Positions 34,602 through 43,138 are shown, counted from the stretch's first letter. The stretch: 56,679 nucleotides of DNA from an uncultured Bacteroidales bacterium (GCA_946011725.1 CAMGBT010000005.1:1-56679), one strand, 5' to 3'. The notes: a model not told the origin generated them from the letters alone. Numbers and translations: made by a program.

Positions 34602-35456
34602 TTAGAATCTGTAAATTCCAAAGTACCCCGGAGCAAATTCACGTCCATGCTTAAACATGGATCTAGACGATGCACATAATAATTCATGCACCTTCTCCTT
34701 CATTTCTCGTTCGTAAAGAGTGTTAAATATGTTACTATATGTTCCATCCATAAGTAGCTCAGCGCTACCTCTATTTTGGGGGATTAACATCAAATGAGTT
34801 GGATACCTATCGACTAAAGTTAACAAGAAAATCTTTGTTTCCAGTAGGTAGTCACGCATACTTTGTATAAAATATGGATCATCCTTAGAAATCTGATTAA
34901 AAACAGGCAGTTCTTTGATGGAACTAAATTTGTTAAGCCCATATACAGAATATGCTAAGAATAGATCACAACCATAGTTTTTAGGTGTAATCAGTTTTTC
35001 AAGCAATTTACTGCTTGAAAAATGTTGGACCGATAGTCGTGATTGTGTAATATATTTAATACGACGCAAAACATTTGCATCACTACCAAAACTGTCTCTG
35101 CAATTACCCATATCGCAGACTTGGTGATCAAATCTAAAAGTGGAAGTCAATAATTCCAGATTTTTTTGTGGATTGTATAGATATCGTAAGATAACGTAAT
35201 CAGCCACCTTATAGCATGCGTCTCTTTGAACAACACCTTCATTGCGTACAAAAGTGCAATAGCCATTCATGCGATTCACAAACTCACACAAACTCCATGC
35301 ACGATTGGGCCTTGATTTGATTCCTTCCCATATTTCATCTTCAGATAAAGAATACGGATCGCTCGAAATCAATTCGTGAGATAAGAACTCCAAAAAGTGT
35401 TCACGAGTGATTCGCTCATAATCCTTAGATTGCATTTCTACATAATCTTTGTCCAT
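34602..35456 (-). CDS. Hypothetical protein in AT-rich islet
   Basis: I do not recognise this 284-residue protein. It is soluble, with no signal peptide or membrane segment, and contains scattered cysteines (CDMGNCRD about 112-119) and a C-terminal segment with RSMFKHGREFAPGYFGIYRF. Codon use is much more AT-rich than in the flanking core genes, and it lies between a TonB receptor and a decayed ATPase gene, so it was probably acquired. The frame is long and clean for such DNA, which supports a real gene. The flanking spacers (34470-34601 and 35457-35599) hold only AT-rich sequence and a weak 12-base inverted repeat at 34555/34588. Confidence 0.65.
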   Translation of the reverse strand: MDKDYVEMQSKDYERITREHFLEFLSHELISSDPYSLSEDEIWEGIKSRPNRAWSLCEFVNRMNGYCTFVRNEGVVQRDACYKVADYVILRYLYNPQKNLELLTSTFRFDHQVCDMGNCRDSFGSDANVLRRIKYITQSRLSVQHFSSSKLLEKLITPKNYGCDLFLAYSVYGLNKFSSIKELPVFNQISKDDPYFIQSMRDYLLETKIFLLTLVDRYPTHLMLIPQNRGSAELLMDGTYSNIFNTLYEREMKEKVHELLCASSRSMFKHGREFAPGYFGIYRF

Positions 35457-35599
35457 AATTTGTTGACGAAATTAATACTATTATAATAATAACGAAAGAA
35501 ATATCTTTTTATTGTGTATTTTTAAACAAATAAAACGACAACAAAGAAAATTGTAGTTGAGTTATGGCTAAATTGATATCACAACCTGAGAGATGACTA

Positions 35600-36113
35600 T
35601 TACTTTATGACCCAATAGCCATCAACTTTTGAGCCATTATAGGATATTATTTCATAAAGGGCTGCGAGATCTCGTTCAATAGTTTTGACGGATACTCCCA
35701 CTGCTAATGCAATATCCGCGCGTGTAATTCTGGAATTCTTTGTGATTAATTCAATTATCCGTAATCGACGCTCAGCTATTTTTTTAGCGACATTTTTAGC
35801 GACATTTTCACCGACATTTTGCGTGCCAGCACTTAGTCTCCCAAGTATAAATATGACTTTAACTGAACTTGATGTCGAGTCAATCCGCATTGGATGTCCA
35901 GTGACAGCATTCCATTGCTTCAATTTATGCAGACCATAGCCAAGACTCTCTGACAAGTATGCAAGCCTAAATAATTTTGAAAGGATGGGATTTCGTGGCT
36001 GTGATTCAAATGACCTTTCAATGACTTCAAGAGGCATTGGCATTCCCCCGAGATTAAAAAATTCAATGCAATCGTCAAAAACACGAATCCTTTTTTAGTT
36101 CTTGCTTAGTCAT
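35600..36113 (-). pseudogene. Decayed AlbA_2/Schlafen-type ATP-binding regulator
   Basis: The open part (35600-36043, 147 residues) matches the C-terminal end of Bacteroidales AlbA_2 (RecG-like) ATP-binding proteins: PMPLEVIERSFESQPRNPILSKLFRLAY from the HATPase region, then a winged-helix (ITRADIALAVGVSVKTIERDL). The frame continues upstream without an ATG as RVFDDCIEFFNLGG, the conserved preceding segment, until a stop near 36085. Just before it, in another frame, an ATG at 36113 encodes MTKQELKK, a typical start for such genes. The middle of the gene, about 300 residues including the AlbA_2 domain, is missing, so this looks like an internal deletion. Confidence 0.7.
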
Positions 36114-36137
36114 TATGTAACCGGCTTTTAGTACCTC

Positions 36138-37055
36138 TTACTCGAACTTTTTGCGGGTGAAGATGAAGGAGGAGCCGAGGTATTTTTGGCGGACGATGGG
36201 GTTTTCGGCAAGTTCTTCGGAGGTGCCTTGGAAGAGAATGCGGCCTTCGAAGAGCATGTAGGCGCGGTCGGTAATGGAGAGCACTTGGGGGGCGTTGTGG
36301 TCGGTGATGAGGATACCTATGTTCTTCTCTTTGAGGCGGTAAACCACTTCTTGGATGTCTTCTACGGCGATGGGGTCAACGCCGGCGAAGGGTTCGTCGA
36401 GCATGATGAACTTGGGGTTGATGGCCAAGCAACGGGCGATCTCGGTGCGGCGTCGCTCGCCGCCGGAGAGCGAGTCGCCCATGTTTTTGCGCACTTTTTC
36501 GAGGCGGAATTCCGCGATGAGGCTTTCGAGCTTTTCGCGCTGGTACTCGCGGGTGGTGGGGGTGAGTTGGAGCACGCTGCGGATGTTATCTTCCACGGTC
36601 ATCTTGCGGAAGACCGATGCTTCTTGCGCCAAGTAACCGATGCCGGCGCGTGCGCGGCGGTACACCGGGTATTTCGTTATGTCCTTGTTATTGAGGAAGA
36701 TACGGCCTTCATTCGGGGTGATAAGACCGGTGGTCATGTAGAAGGTGGTGGTTTTGCCGGCGCCGTTGGGGCCGAGCAGGCCCACGATTTCGCCCTGGGT
36801 GACTTCGATCGACACGTGGTTGGCCACGGTGCGCTTGCCGTACTTCTTGACCAAGTTGTCGGTACGCAGCACCATCTGGCCGTCGGTTTCCGGCTCGGCG
36901 GCTGCGTCGTCTTGCGGTTGGTCCACCGGGTCGCCTTCGGGCACTTCTTGGTAGAATTGGCGCTCTTCGGCTGCCTTTGGTTCGACTAATTCAAACGGGT
37001 TGGGTGTTTGCTCGGTGTCTTCGCGCCGACGGGAAAAGTTGAATGAAATAGCCAT
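36138..37055 (-). CDS. lptB: LPS export ABC transporter ATP-binding protein LptB
   Basis: The 305-residue protein has an LptB core from about residue 60: Walker A GPNGAGKTTT, Q-loop GYLAQEASVF, signature LSGGERRR and Walker B FIMLDEPFAGVDP. LptB powers extraction of lipopolysaccharide from the inner membrane with LptFG. The first 60 residues are an acidic, proline-rich extension (EQTPNPFELVEP and DDAAAEPETD) absent from most LptB proteins, which are about 240 residues. Its start lies 2 bases after the uridine kinase stop. Confidence 0.93.
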   Translation of the reverse strand: MAISFNFSRRREDTEQTPNPFELVEPKAAEERQFYQEVPEGDPVDQPQDDAAAEPETDGQMVLRTDNLVKKYGKRTVANHVSIEVTQGEIVGLLGPNGAGKTTTFYMTTGLITPNEGRIFLNNKDITKYPVYRRARAGIGYLAQEASVFRKMTVEDNIRSVLQLTPTTREYQREKLESLIAEFRLEKVRKNMGDSLSGGERRRTEIARCLAINPKFIMLDEPFAGVDPIAVEDIQEVVYRLKEKNIGILITDHNAPQVLSITDRAYMLFEGRILFQGTSEELAENPIVRQKYLGSSFIFTRKKFE

Positions 37056-37057
37056 GG

Positions 37058-37681
37058 TCAGTCGCGTTTAGCCTTGCGCAGGCGGCTTTCGATGAAGTCG
37101 GTTAAGATGTTGATAGCCACGATGTTTGATCCGCCTTGGGGCACGATCAGGTCGGCAAACTGTTTGCATGGCTCGATGTATTGGCTGTGCATGGGCTTGA
37201 GCACGTCTTGATAGCGGTCTATGACCATCTGCGGGGTGCGGCCTCGCTCGATGCAGTCGCGGGCGATGACGCGGATGAGGCGGTCGTCGGCATCAGCGTC
37301 CACAAACACTTTGATGTCCATCATGTCGCGCATCTGCTTCTCGGTGAGCACCAAGATGCCCTCGACGATCACCACGTCGGAGGGTGTCACTTCCACCGTC
37401 TCCGGCTGGCGCGTGCAGGTCAGATACGAGTAGGTGGGCATTTGGATGGTTTTGCCCTCGCGCAGCTGCTTGAGGTGCTCCACCAGCAGCGACCACTCGA
37501 TGGCGTTCGGCTCGTCGAAATTGATCTTGCTGCGCTCCTCCATCGGGATGTGGCTCGAATCTTTGTAATACGAGTCTTGCGGAATGACGGCCACTTCGCC
37601 GGCGGGAAAGCCGGTGAGTATCTTATTGACTACGGTGGTTTTACCACTGCCGGTGCCACCGGCTATACCGATTATAATCAT
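37058..37681 (-). CDS. udk: Uridine kinase
   Basis: From ATG 37681 the enzyme has 207 residues. It shows the P-loop GIAGGTGSGKTTV at the very start, the QDSYYKD segment and the RDCIERGR motif. It phosphorylates uridine and cytidine in nucleoside salvage. The longer frame from 37711 puts ten extra residues before the P-loop strand and is rejected. A near-consensus minus-strand -7 box (TAACTTCG at 37715-37722) lies upstream. It is followed closely by lptB. Confidence 0.94.
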   Translation of the reverse strand: MIIIGIAGGTGSGKTTVVNKILTGFPAGEVAVIPQDSYYKDSSHIPMEERSKINFDEPNAIEWSLLVEHLKQLREGKTIQMPTYSYLTCTRQPETVEVTPSDVVIVEGILVLTEKQMRDMMDIKVFVDADADDRLIRVIARDCIERGRTPQMVIDRYQDVLKPMHSQYIEPCKQFADLIVPQGGSNIVAINILTDFIESRLRKAKRD

Positions 37682-37764
37682 AGCTAAAAATGATGGAGGT
37701 TGATAAATCAACCACGAAGTTACGAATAATTCGCCGAACCACCAAAAAAATTTCTAAAAATCCG

Positions 37765-39828
37765 TTATTCGGCACAGGTGGGGTAGTAGGTGCCGGAGTA
37801 GAGGGTGACGGCGGGGCCGGTCATGAGGATGTGGCCGGTGGCGGGGTGGCAGTCGATGTGGAGGTTGCCGCCCACCAAACGCACCGTCAGCGGCCAGTGG
37901 GCGCGGGAGGTGAGTACGGCGGCCACGGCGGCGGCACAAGCGCCTGTGCCGCAGGCCATTGTTTCGCCGGCACCGCGTTCCCAGGTGCGCACCGAGAGGG
38001 TGTCGGGCGCGTCGACGCGTGCGAACTCTATGTTGGCGCGTTCGGGCCAGATGGGGTGGCATTCGAGCTGCGAGCCGAGGCCGTGCACCATTTCGTCGGT
38101 GAAATTGTCCACGAACACGATGCCGTGTGGGTTGCCCATCGACACTGCTGTCAGGCGCACGCTGTCGCTGCCCACCGCCACCGGTTCATCCACCATCCGC
38201 TCGCCGTCGAAGGCCACAGGCAGGGAGGCGGGGGCGGTCTGCGGCAGGCCCATGTCCACGGTGACGCTGTCCACCAGCTCGTCCACACCGGTGTGCACGC
38301 TCAGGTGCTTCACCCCGCTGAGGGTCTCCACGGTGAGTTCGCGGTGGGTGACTATGTGGTTGTCGTACACGTACTTAGCCACGCAACGGATGCCGTTGCC
38401 GCACATCTGCGCCTCGGTGCCGTCGGCGTTGAAGATGCGCATACGGCAGTCGGCCACGGTGCTGGGCAAGATGGCTATGATGCCGTCGGTGTCGAAGCCG
38501 GTGTGGCGGCGGCTCATCTCCAACGCGAGGTCAGAGAGGCGGGCAATAGGCCGCTGCATGCAGTCGATGAACACGAACTTATTACCCAATCCTTGCATCA
38601 CCACGAACGGCAGCTCGGCGGAGAGGGTGCACGAGGCCGCTTGCGGCTCGGCCACGGCAAACCGAAGTCGGCGCAAGCCTTCGGCCAAGATTACGCGGGG
38701 CACGCCCACGTTCATGCGCATGAATCCCGCGCCCTCGGCTCCGAACGACACGCCGTCGCTCAGCGCCAGCCGTCCGCGGCAAATCAGCCGCTTGACCAGC
38801 TCCTCCTGCGGCAGGTGGAGCCGGCGGAAGTCCAGCCAGATGGCGAACGACGCTTCGGGTCGATACATCGACACTTGCGGCAACTCGCGCTTCAGGAAAT
38901 CGGCGGCGAAGTCCACGTTGGCTTGGAGGTAGCGCAGCGCTTGGTCGAGCCACGGTTCGCCATGGTCGTAGGCGGCCTGTGTGGCCACCATAGCGGCTAT
39001 GGGCGGAGTGTTGAATTCGCTGGCGCTCAGCCAGTTGAAGAACGGCTCGCGCAAGGCGGGCGATTTCACCACCGTCCACGCGCTTACGATTCCGGGAATG
39101 TTGAACGTCTTGGACGGTGCGCCCAAGGTGATGGTGACGGCTTCGGCATCGGGCGAAACGGAGGCTGTGGGCACGTGGCGTCGGCCCTCGAGCATCATGT
39201 CGCCGTAGATTTCATCCGACACCAACACCACCGAGTGGGCGCGGCACAGGGCGGCCAGGTGTTGCAACGTGGACGCATCCCACTGCAGCCCGATGGGGTT
39301 GTGAGGATTGCACACAATCATCATCGCGGGGCGCTCGGCTTTCAGCAGCGCTTCCAGATGCGCGAAGTCCATGGCGTAAGCGCCCGATGAATCCATGGTG
39401 AGCGGATTGGTCAGCACCTTGCGCCCGTTGCCCTCGATCACGCTGCGGAAGGAGTGGTAGACCGGCGGCTGTATCACCACGCCATCGCCCGGGCAGCTGA
39501 AATAGTTCACGCACAAACTCAACGCCTTCTTCAGCCCGGGCATGAAGGTGACCTCGCCGGGCTGCACCGCCCAATTGTGGCGGCGCTGCAGCCATCCGGT
39601 GATGCTCTGCCAGAACTCGGCCGGGGCGGAGGTGTAGCCCAGCACGGCGTGGTCCAAGCGGCGGCGCAGCGCATCGATGATGCACGGACACGCTTCGAAG
39701 TCCATGTCGGCTATCCATAAGGGCAACAAATCGTGGCGGCCAAATTTGTGGTCCATTTCTTCTATTTTGGTGGCATTGGTGTCGTGGCGATCCACCACGA
39801 TGTCGAAATTGTATGCTTCCGTTTTCAT
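37765..39828 (-). CDS. dapF: PatB/MalY-type aminotransferase fused to diaminopimelate epimerase
   Basis: The 687-residue protein joins two enzymes. Residues 1-395 are a fold-type I PLP enzyme of the MalY/PatB group: NPHNP at 174-178, DEIY at 205-208, Schiff-base lysine K240 in GAPSKTFN, and substrate-binding R371. Residues about 408-687 are DapF with both catalytic cysteines: C476 (MCGNGIRC) and C626 (ACGTGA). DapF turns LL-diaminopimelate into the meso form for peptidoglycan and lysine. Many Bacteroidetes place dapF next to dapL, the LL-DAP aminotransferase, so the fused enzyme could supply that step; PatB relatives are more often cystathionine beta-lyases. The join shows no internal stop or frame change. 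Confidence 0.9.
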   Translation of the reverse strand: MKTEAYNFDIVVDRHDTNATKIEEMDHKFGRHDLLPLWIADMDFEACPCIIDALRRRLDHAVLGYTSAPAEFWQSITGWLQRRHNWAVQPGEVTFMPGLKKALSLCVNYFSCPGDGVVIQPPVYHSFRSVIEGNGRKVLTNPLTMDSSGAYAMDFAHLEALLKAERPAMMIVCNPHNPIGLQWDASTLQHLAALCRAHSVVLVSDEIYGDMMLEGRRHVPTASVSPDAEAVTITLGAPSKTFNIPGIVSAWTVVKSPALREPFFNWLSASEFNTPPIAAMVATQAAYDHGEPWLDQALRYLQANVDFAADFLKRELPQVSMYRPEASFAIWLDFRRLHLPQEELVKRLICRGRLALSDGVSFGAEGAGFMRMNVGVPRVILAEGLRRLRFAVAEPQAASCTLSAELPFVVMQGLGNKFVFIDCMQRPIARLSDLALEMSRRHTGFDTDGIIAILPSTVADCRMRIFNADGTEAQMCGNGIRCVAKYVYDNHIVTHRELTVETLSGVKHLSVHTGVDELVDSVTVDMGLPQTAPASLPVAFDGERMVDEPVAVGSDSVRLTAVSMGNPHGIVFVDNFTDEMVHGLGSQLECHPIWPERANIEFARVDAPDTLSVRTWERGAGETMACGTGACAAAVAAVLTSRAHWPLTVRLVGGNLHIDCHPATGHILMTGPAVTLYSGTYYPTCAE

Positions 39829-39972
39829 AAACTCAGGTTTTACACCTTATTATATATACACTTGTCAGGTGGTTTTGAAAATAGACTGCAAAGTAACAAA
39901 TAATAAATGACATATGCAAGCGACGGGGCGGTCCTTTCCCCTAATAAAAATGTAAAGACCGTAAGGCTTATG

Positions 39973-39990
39973 CGAAAAAACGTTTTTTCG
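39973..39990. promoter_or_regulatory. Perfect 18-bp palindrome between divergent genes
   Basis: CGAAAAAACGTTTTTTCG is its own reverse complement. It lies about 145 bases upstream of both the DapF fusion (minus) and mlaE (plus). It could be an operator or a hairpin in a transcript. The rest of this 305-base spacer is AT-rich with only the mlaE -7 box recognised. Confidence 0.4.
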
Positions 39991-40105
39991 ATTATACGTA
40001 GATTACTACTTCGTATTACTCGCTGATAATTGGCTGGAATGACTAAAATCTTGGCTATTTTGGAGAAATTTGCGCCGAAGGTGGCGCAATGTGCCAACTT
40101 TTTCG

Positions 40106-40113
40106 TAACTTTG
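40106..40113 (+). promoter_or_regulatory. -7 box of the mlaE-mlaF-holB operon
   Basis: TAACTTTG lies 21 bases before the mlaE ATG at 40134, giving a short leader. Confidence 0.65.
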
Positions 40114-40133
40114 CAATCTACTAACTAAAAAAG

Positions 40134-40883
40134 ATGATAATCACTGACTCCTTGGCCACTTTTGGCCGATACTGCTTATTCATGAAGCGAGTGTTCACCC
40201 TGCCCGACCGCTGGGGGGTGACGGCTCGCCGCACCGTTGCCGAGATTTCCAAACTCGGCTTGGATTCCATTCCCCTTGTAATCGTAATCAGTCTGTTCAT
40301 CGGTGCGGTCTGCGCCATCCAGATGCAGTTAAATATCATGTCGCCGCTGATTCCGGCCTACACCGTGGGCTTGGCCACGCGCGAGATCGTGTTGCTGGAG
40401 TTCTCCAACTCCATCCTGTGCTTGATTTTGGCCGGCAAGGTGGGCTCGAACATTGCTTCGGAGATAGGCACCATGCGCGTCACCGAGCAAATCGACGCCC
40501 TCGAAATCATGGGCGTTAACTCGGCCAACTTCCTGGTGCTGCCCAAGATAGTAGGCTTCGTGGCGTTCATGCCGGTGCTGGGCATACTGTCGATGACTAC
40601 CGCCTTGGTGGGCGGCTACCTCGTGGCCGTGTTTACCGACATCTTCACCATCTCGCGCTACGTCTACGGCCTGCAAGCGCTCTTCCAGGAATGGTACGTG
40701 TGGTACGGCCTGATTAAGTCGCTGGTGTTCGCCTTCATCATCGTGTCCACCACCGCCTTCTTCGGCTACCACGTCAAAGGCGGCGCGCTCGAGGTGGGCA
40801 AGGCTTCCACCAACGGCGTGGTGGCCAGCTCCATCCTTATCCTCTTTTTCGACGTAATCCTCACCAAACTCATGCTGCAATGA
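40134..40883 (+). CDS. mlaE: MlaE/YrbE-type ABC transporter permease
   Basis: The 249-residue inner-membrane protein has about five or six hydrophobic segments and MlaE landmarks: LVIVISLFIGAV, the AGKVGSNIASEIGTMRVTEQIDALEIMG motif and a VGGYLV segment. It works with the MlaF ATPase and an MCE-domain protein to move phospholipids between the membranes, helping keep outer-membrane asymmetry. No MlaD (MCE) gene follows here, so it must lie elsewhere. It overlaps mlaF by four bases (ATGA, 40880-40883). Confidence 0.92.
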   Translation: MIITDSLATFGRYCLFMKRVFTLPDRWGVTARRTVAEISKLGLDSIPLVIVISLFIGAVCAIQMQLNIMSPLIPAYTVGLATREIVLLEFSNSILCLILAGKVGSNIASEIGTMRVTEQIDALEIMGVNSANFLVLPKIVGFVAFMPVLGILSMTTALVGGYLVAVFTDIFTISRYVYGLQALFQEWYVWYGLIKSLVFAFIIVSTTAFFGYHVKGGALEVGKASTNGVVASSILILFFDVILTKLMLQ

Positions 40884-41650
40884 TCGAAGTAAAGAATGTA
40901 ACCAAGTCGTTCGACGATCGCACCGTGTTGCACAACGTGAGCGCCAAATTCTTCCCCGGCAAGACCAACCTCATCATCGGCCAGAGCGGCTCGGGTAAAA
41001 CCGTGTTAATGAAATCGTTAGTAGGCTTGCTGCGCCCCGAAGAAGGACAAATTCTGTTCGACGGCCGCGACATGATGCGCATGAACATCTCCGAGCAGAA
41101 AGAGCTGCGCAAGGAAATCGGCATGCTCTTCCAAGGCTCCGCGCTGTTCGACTCCGAAACGGTGCTGGGCAACGTGATGTTCCCCCTGCGAATGTTCACC
41201 GAGCAATCCTACGACGAGATGCGCGCCCGTGCGCTCTTCTGCCTGGAGCGCGTCAACCTCAAAGGCGCTGAAGACAAGTTCCCATCGGAAATCTCCGGCG
41301 GTATGCAGAAACGCGTGGCCATCGCGCGCGCCATCGCCCTCAACCCCCGTTACCTCTTCTGCGACGAGCCTAACTCAGGCCTCGACCCCAAGACCTCAAT
41401 CCTTATCGACGAACTGCTGCGCGACATCACCCGCGAGTACAACATCACCACCGTCATCAACACCCACGACATGAACTCCGTGCTCGGCATCGGCGAGAAC
41501 ATCGTCTTCATCAACAAGGGCCACCGCGAGTGGGTGGGCTGCAGCGCCGAAGTGTACACCTCCACCAACGAAACCCTCAACGACTTCGTGTTCGCCACCC
41601 GCCTCTTCCGCGAAGTCAAAGAAGCTCACCAACTTCGCGCCAAAAACTAA
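40880..41650 (+). CDS. mlaF: MlaF-type ABC transporter ATPase
   Basis: The 256-residue protein has Walker A GQSGSGKTVLMK, the signature ISGGMQKR and Walker B YLFCDEPNSGLDP. The signature and NSGLDP form are typical of MlaF (Mkl) proteins, which drive lipid transport with MlaE. It is translationally coupled to mlaE and followed 6 bases later by holB, so all three probably share the promoter before mlaE. Confidence 0.92.
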   Translation: MIEVKNVTKSFDDRTVLHNVSAKFFPGKTNLIIGQSGSGKTVLMKSLVGLLRPEEGQILFDGRDMMRMNISEQKELRKEIGMLFQGSALFDSETVLGNVMFPLRMFTEQSYDEMRARALFCLERVNLKGAEDKFPSEISGGMQKRVAIARAIALNPRYLFCDEPNSGLDPKTSILIDELLRDITREYNITTVINTHDMNSVLGIGENIVFINKGHREWVGCSAEVYTSTNETLNDFVFATRLFREVKEAHQLRAKN

Positions 41651-41656
41651 TTCACC

Positions 41657-42778
41657 ATGCGATTCTGCGACATCCCCGGCCACGACAACATCAAGCAACG
41701 CCTCTGCGCATTAGTCGACAGCGGCCGTATGCCCCACGCCCTGCTGCTCGAAGGCAAGGAAGGCTCCGCCAAGTTCGCCCTCGCCATGGCCTTGGCGCAA
41801 TACATCCAATGCAACGACCGCCACGACGGCGACAGTTGCGGCCAATGCCGCAGTTGCCGCCAAATGCAGATGATGGGCCACTACGACGTGTACTACATGT
41901 ACCCCGTGGTCAAGAAAAACTCCAAACCGACCACCTCGGCCTACTTCGCCAAAGAGTTCGCCGAATACATGGCCGAAAACCCGTTCATGGGCCTCGATCG
42001 CTGGCAAAAACACCTTGAAGATCTTAACGCTCAACCGGCCATCTTCGTGGAAGACGCCAACGAGGTGCTCGGCAAGCTCGGCACCACCGCCCGCAGCGGC
42101 CGCAACAAGGTGGTGGTGATGTGGATGGCCGAACGCATGCGCGAAGAAGCCGCCAACAAGCTGCTCAAAATCATCGAAGAGCCATATCCCGACACCTTCT
42201 TCATCCTCACCACCAACAACCCGCGCGCCATCCTGCCCACCATCTACTCGCGCTGCCAGCGCGTGGCCGTGCCGCCCTACTCCGACGTTGAAGTGGCCGA
42301 AATAGTGATGCGCTACACCAATCTCTCGCCCGAAGCGGCCATGGCCATAGCCTCCACAGCCGAAGGCAATGCCGCCCGCGCCATCGCCGTGGCCAATAAC
42401 GACAGCGCACAGCTGCAGTCGCTCGACTTCTTTACCCGCCTCATGCGCGGCGCTTACGCCAAAAAGGTGTCAGAACTCCGCCGCTGGGCCGATGAACTCG
42501 GCGCCAAAGGCCGCGAAGCCAACATCAACTTCTACAACTACTGCTCACACCTCATCCGCGAGAACTTCATCCTAAACATCGGCGAGCCCGTGCTCAACTC
42601 GCTCACCGCCGCCGAAGCCCAATTCAGCCAACGCTTCTCGCCGTTCATCAACGAGCGCAACGTCGAAGACCTGCTTGATCTCTTCAACCGCGGCGCCGCC
42701 GACATCGCCGCCAACGGCAACGCCCGCATCATAGCCTTCGACACCGCCATCCACATCATCATGCTCCTCCGCCGCTAA
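41657..42778 (+). CDS. holB: DNA polymerase III subunit delta-prime
   Basis: The 373-residue protein belongs to the clamp-loader AAA+ family. It begins FCDIPGHDNIKQRL and has a zinc site (CGQCRSC). The sensor region (NKLLKIIEEPYPDTFFIL and YSRCQRV) is well preserved. The P-loop is degenerate (EGKEGSAKF, without the usual GKT/GKS), as is common for delta-prime, which helps load the sliding clamp without hydrolysing ATP itself. It is the last gene of the mla operon. Confidence 0.88.
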   Translation: MRFCDIPGHDNIKQRLCALVDSGRMPHALLLEGKEGSAKFALAMALAQYIQCNDRHDGDSCGQCRSCRQMQMMGHYDVYYMYPVVKKNSKPTTSAYFAKEFAEYMAENPFMGLDRWQKHLEDLNAQPAIFVEDANEVLGKLGTTARSGRNKVVVMWMAERMREEAANKLLKIIEEPYPDTFFILTTNNPRAILPTIYSRCQRVAVPPYSDVEVAEIVMRYTNLSPEAAMAIASTAEGNAARAIAVANNDSAQLQSLDFFTRLMRGAYAKKVSELRRWADELGAKGREANINFYNYCSHLIRENFILNIGEPVLNSLTAAEAQFSQRFSPFINERNVEDLLDLFNRGAADIAANGNARIIAFDTAIHIIMLLRR

Positions 42779-42796
42779 GCCGCCGGCCCCGCCACC

Positions 42797-42840
42797 CGAG
42801 CAAAAGCTCGGAGCAGTTAGAATGTTTAGCTAAAAAAGGA
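42797..42840 (-). repeat. Family-A hairpin element in reverse orientation
   Basis: The element starts with the palindrome CGAGCAAAAGCTCG, continues GGAGCAGTTAG and ends near AGCTAAAAAAGGA. Its first 22 bases match the reverse of 12034-12055 at 20 positions and the arms at 21242 and 21314 over the 14-base palindrome (one mismatch). This places the same short repeat in a third spacer. Confidence 0.65.
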
Positions 42841-42851
42841 TCAATGATAAT

Positions 42852-43069
42852 AAACGGTTGTTAATCTGTTAAAAGACGCTGTATCAAAAGCCAATGCAAC
42901 AGATATATAAGTATTGACGCGGCCTGCCGCGTCCGCGTCAATATGCAGATATTCAGGCGGTTAGACACAGCATGGGCGGACGCGGCAGGCCGCGTCCCTA
43001 CTGATTCCGACATTTTATACAGCCTCTTTGTAATCATAACGACACAATGGTTTAACATTTCAACCGTTT
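42852..43069. repeat. Element with imperfect terminal repeats around a nested palindrome
   Basis: At the ends, AAACGGTTG (42852) and its reverse complement (43061-43069) begin imperfect inverted repeats that also share TGTTAAA and a GCTGTATaAAA-like stretch. Inside, 42916-42936 and 42976-42996 are a perfect 21-bp inverted repeat, and each arm is itself a GACGCGGC/GCCGCGTC palindrome. The design resembles a REP/BIME or a small non-autonomous element. No gene overlaps it. Confidence 0.65.
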
Positions 43070-43093
43070 TTTTATATTGACCTAAAAAAAAGA

Positions 43094-43138
43094 GCGAGAC
43101 TACCCGACTAAGTGGTAGCCTCGACTTTTCCTTTTTTT
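43094..43138 (+). terminator. Intrinsic terminator downstream of holB
   Basis: An 11-base stem of CGAGACTACC/GGTAGCCTCG type with one mismatch is followed by CTTTTCC and seven T. It lies between the holB operon and the convergent Abi gene. Confidence 0.7.

Noticed and set aside
37690-39390. 566-codon plus-strand frame opposite the aminotransferase-DapF fusion
   Set aside because: His/Gly/Ala/Val-rich shadow frame with no domain; the minus-strand fusion carries all catalytic motifs of two enzymes.
41657-42778. Possible inactivation of holB because the P-loop lacks GKT
   Set aside because: Degenerate nucleotide-binding loops are normal in the delta-prime subunit of clamp loaders; the rest of the protein is intact.
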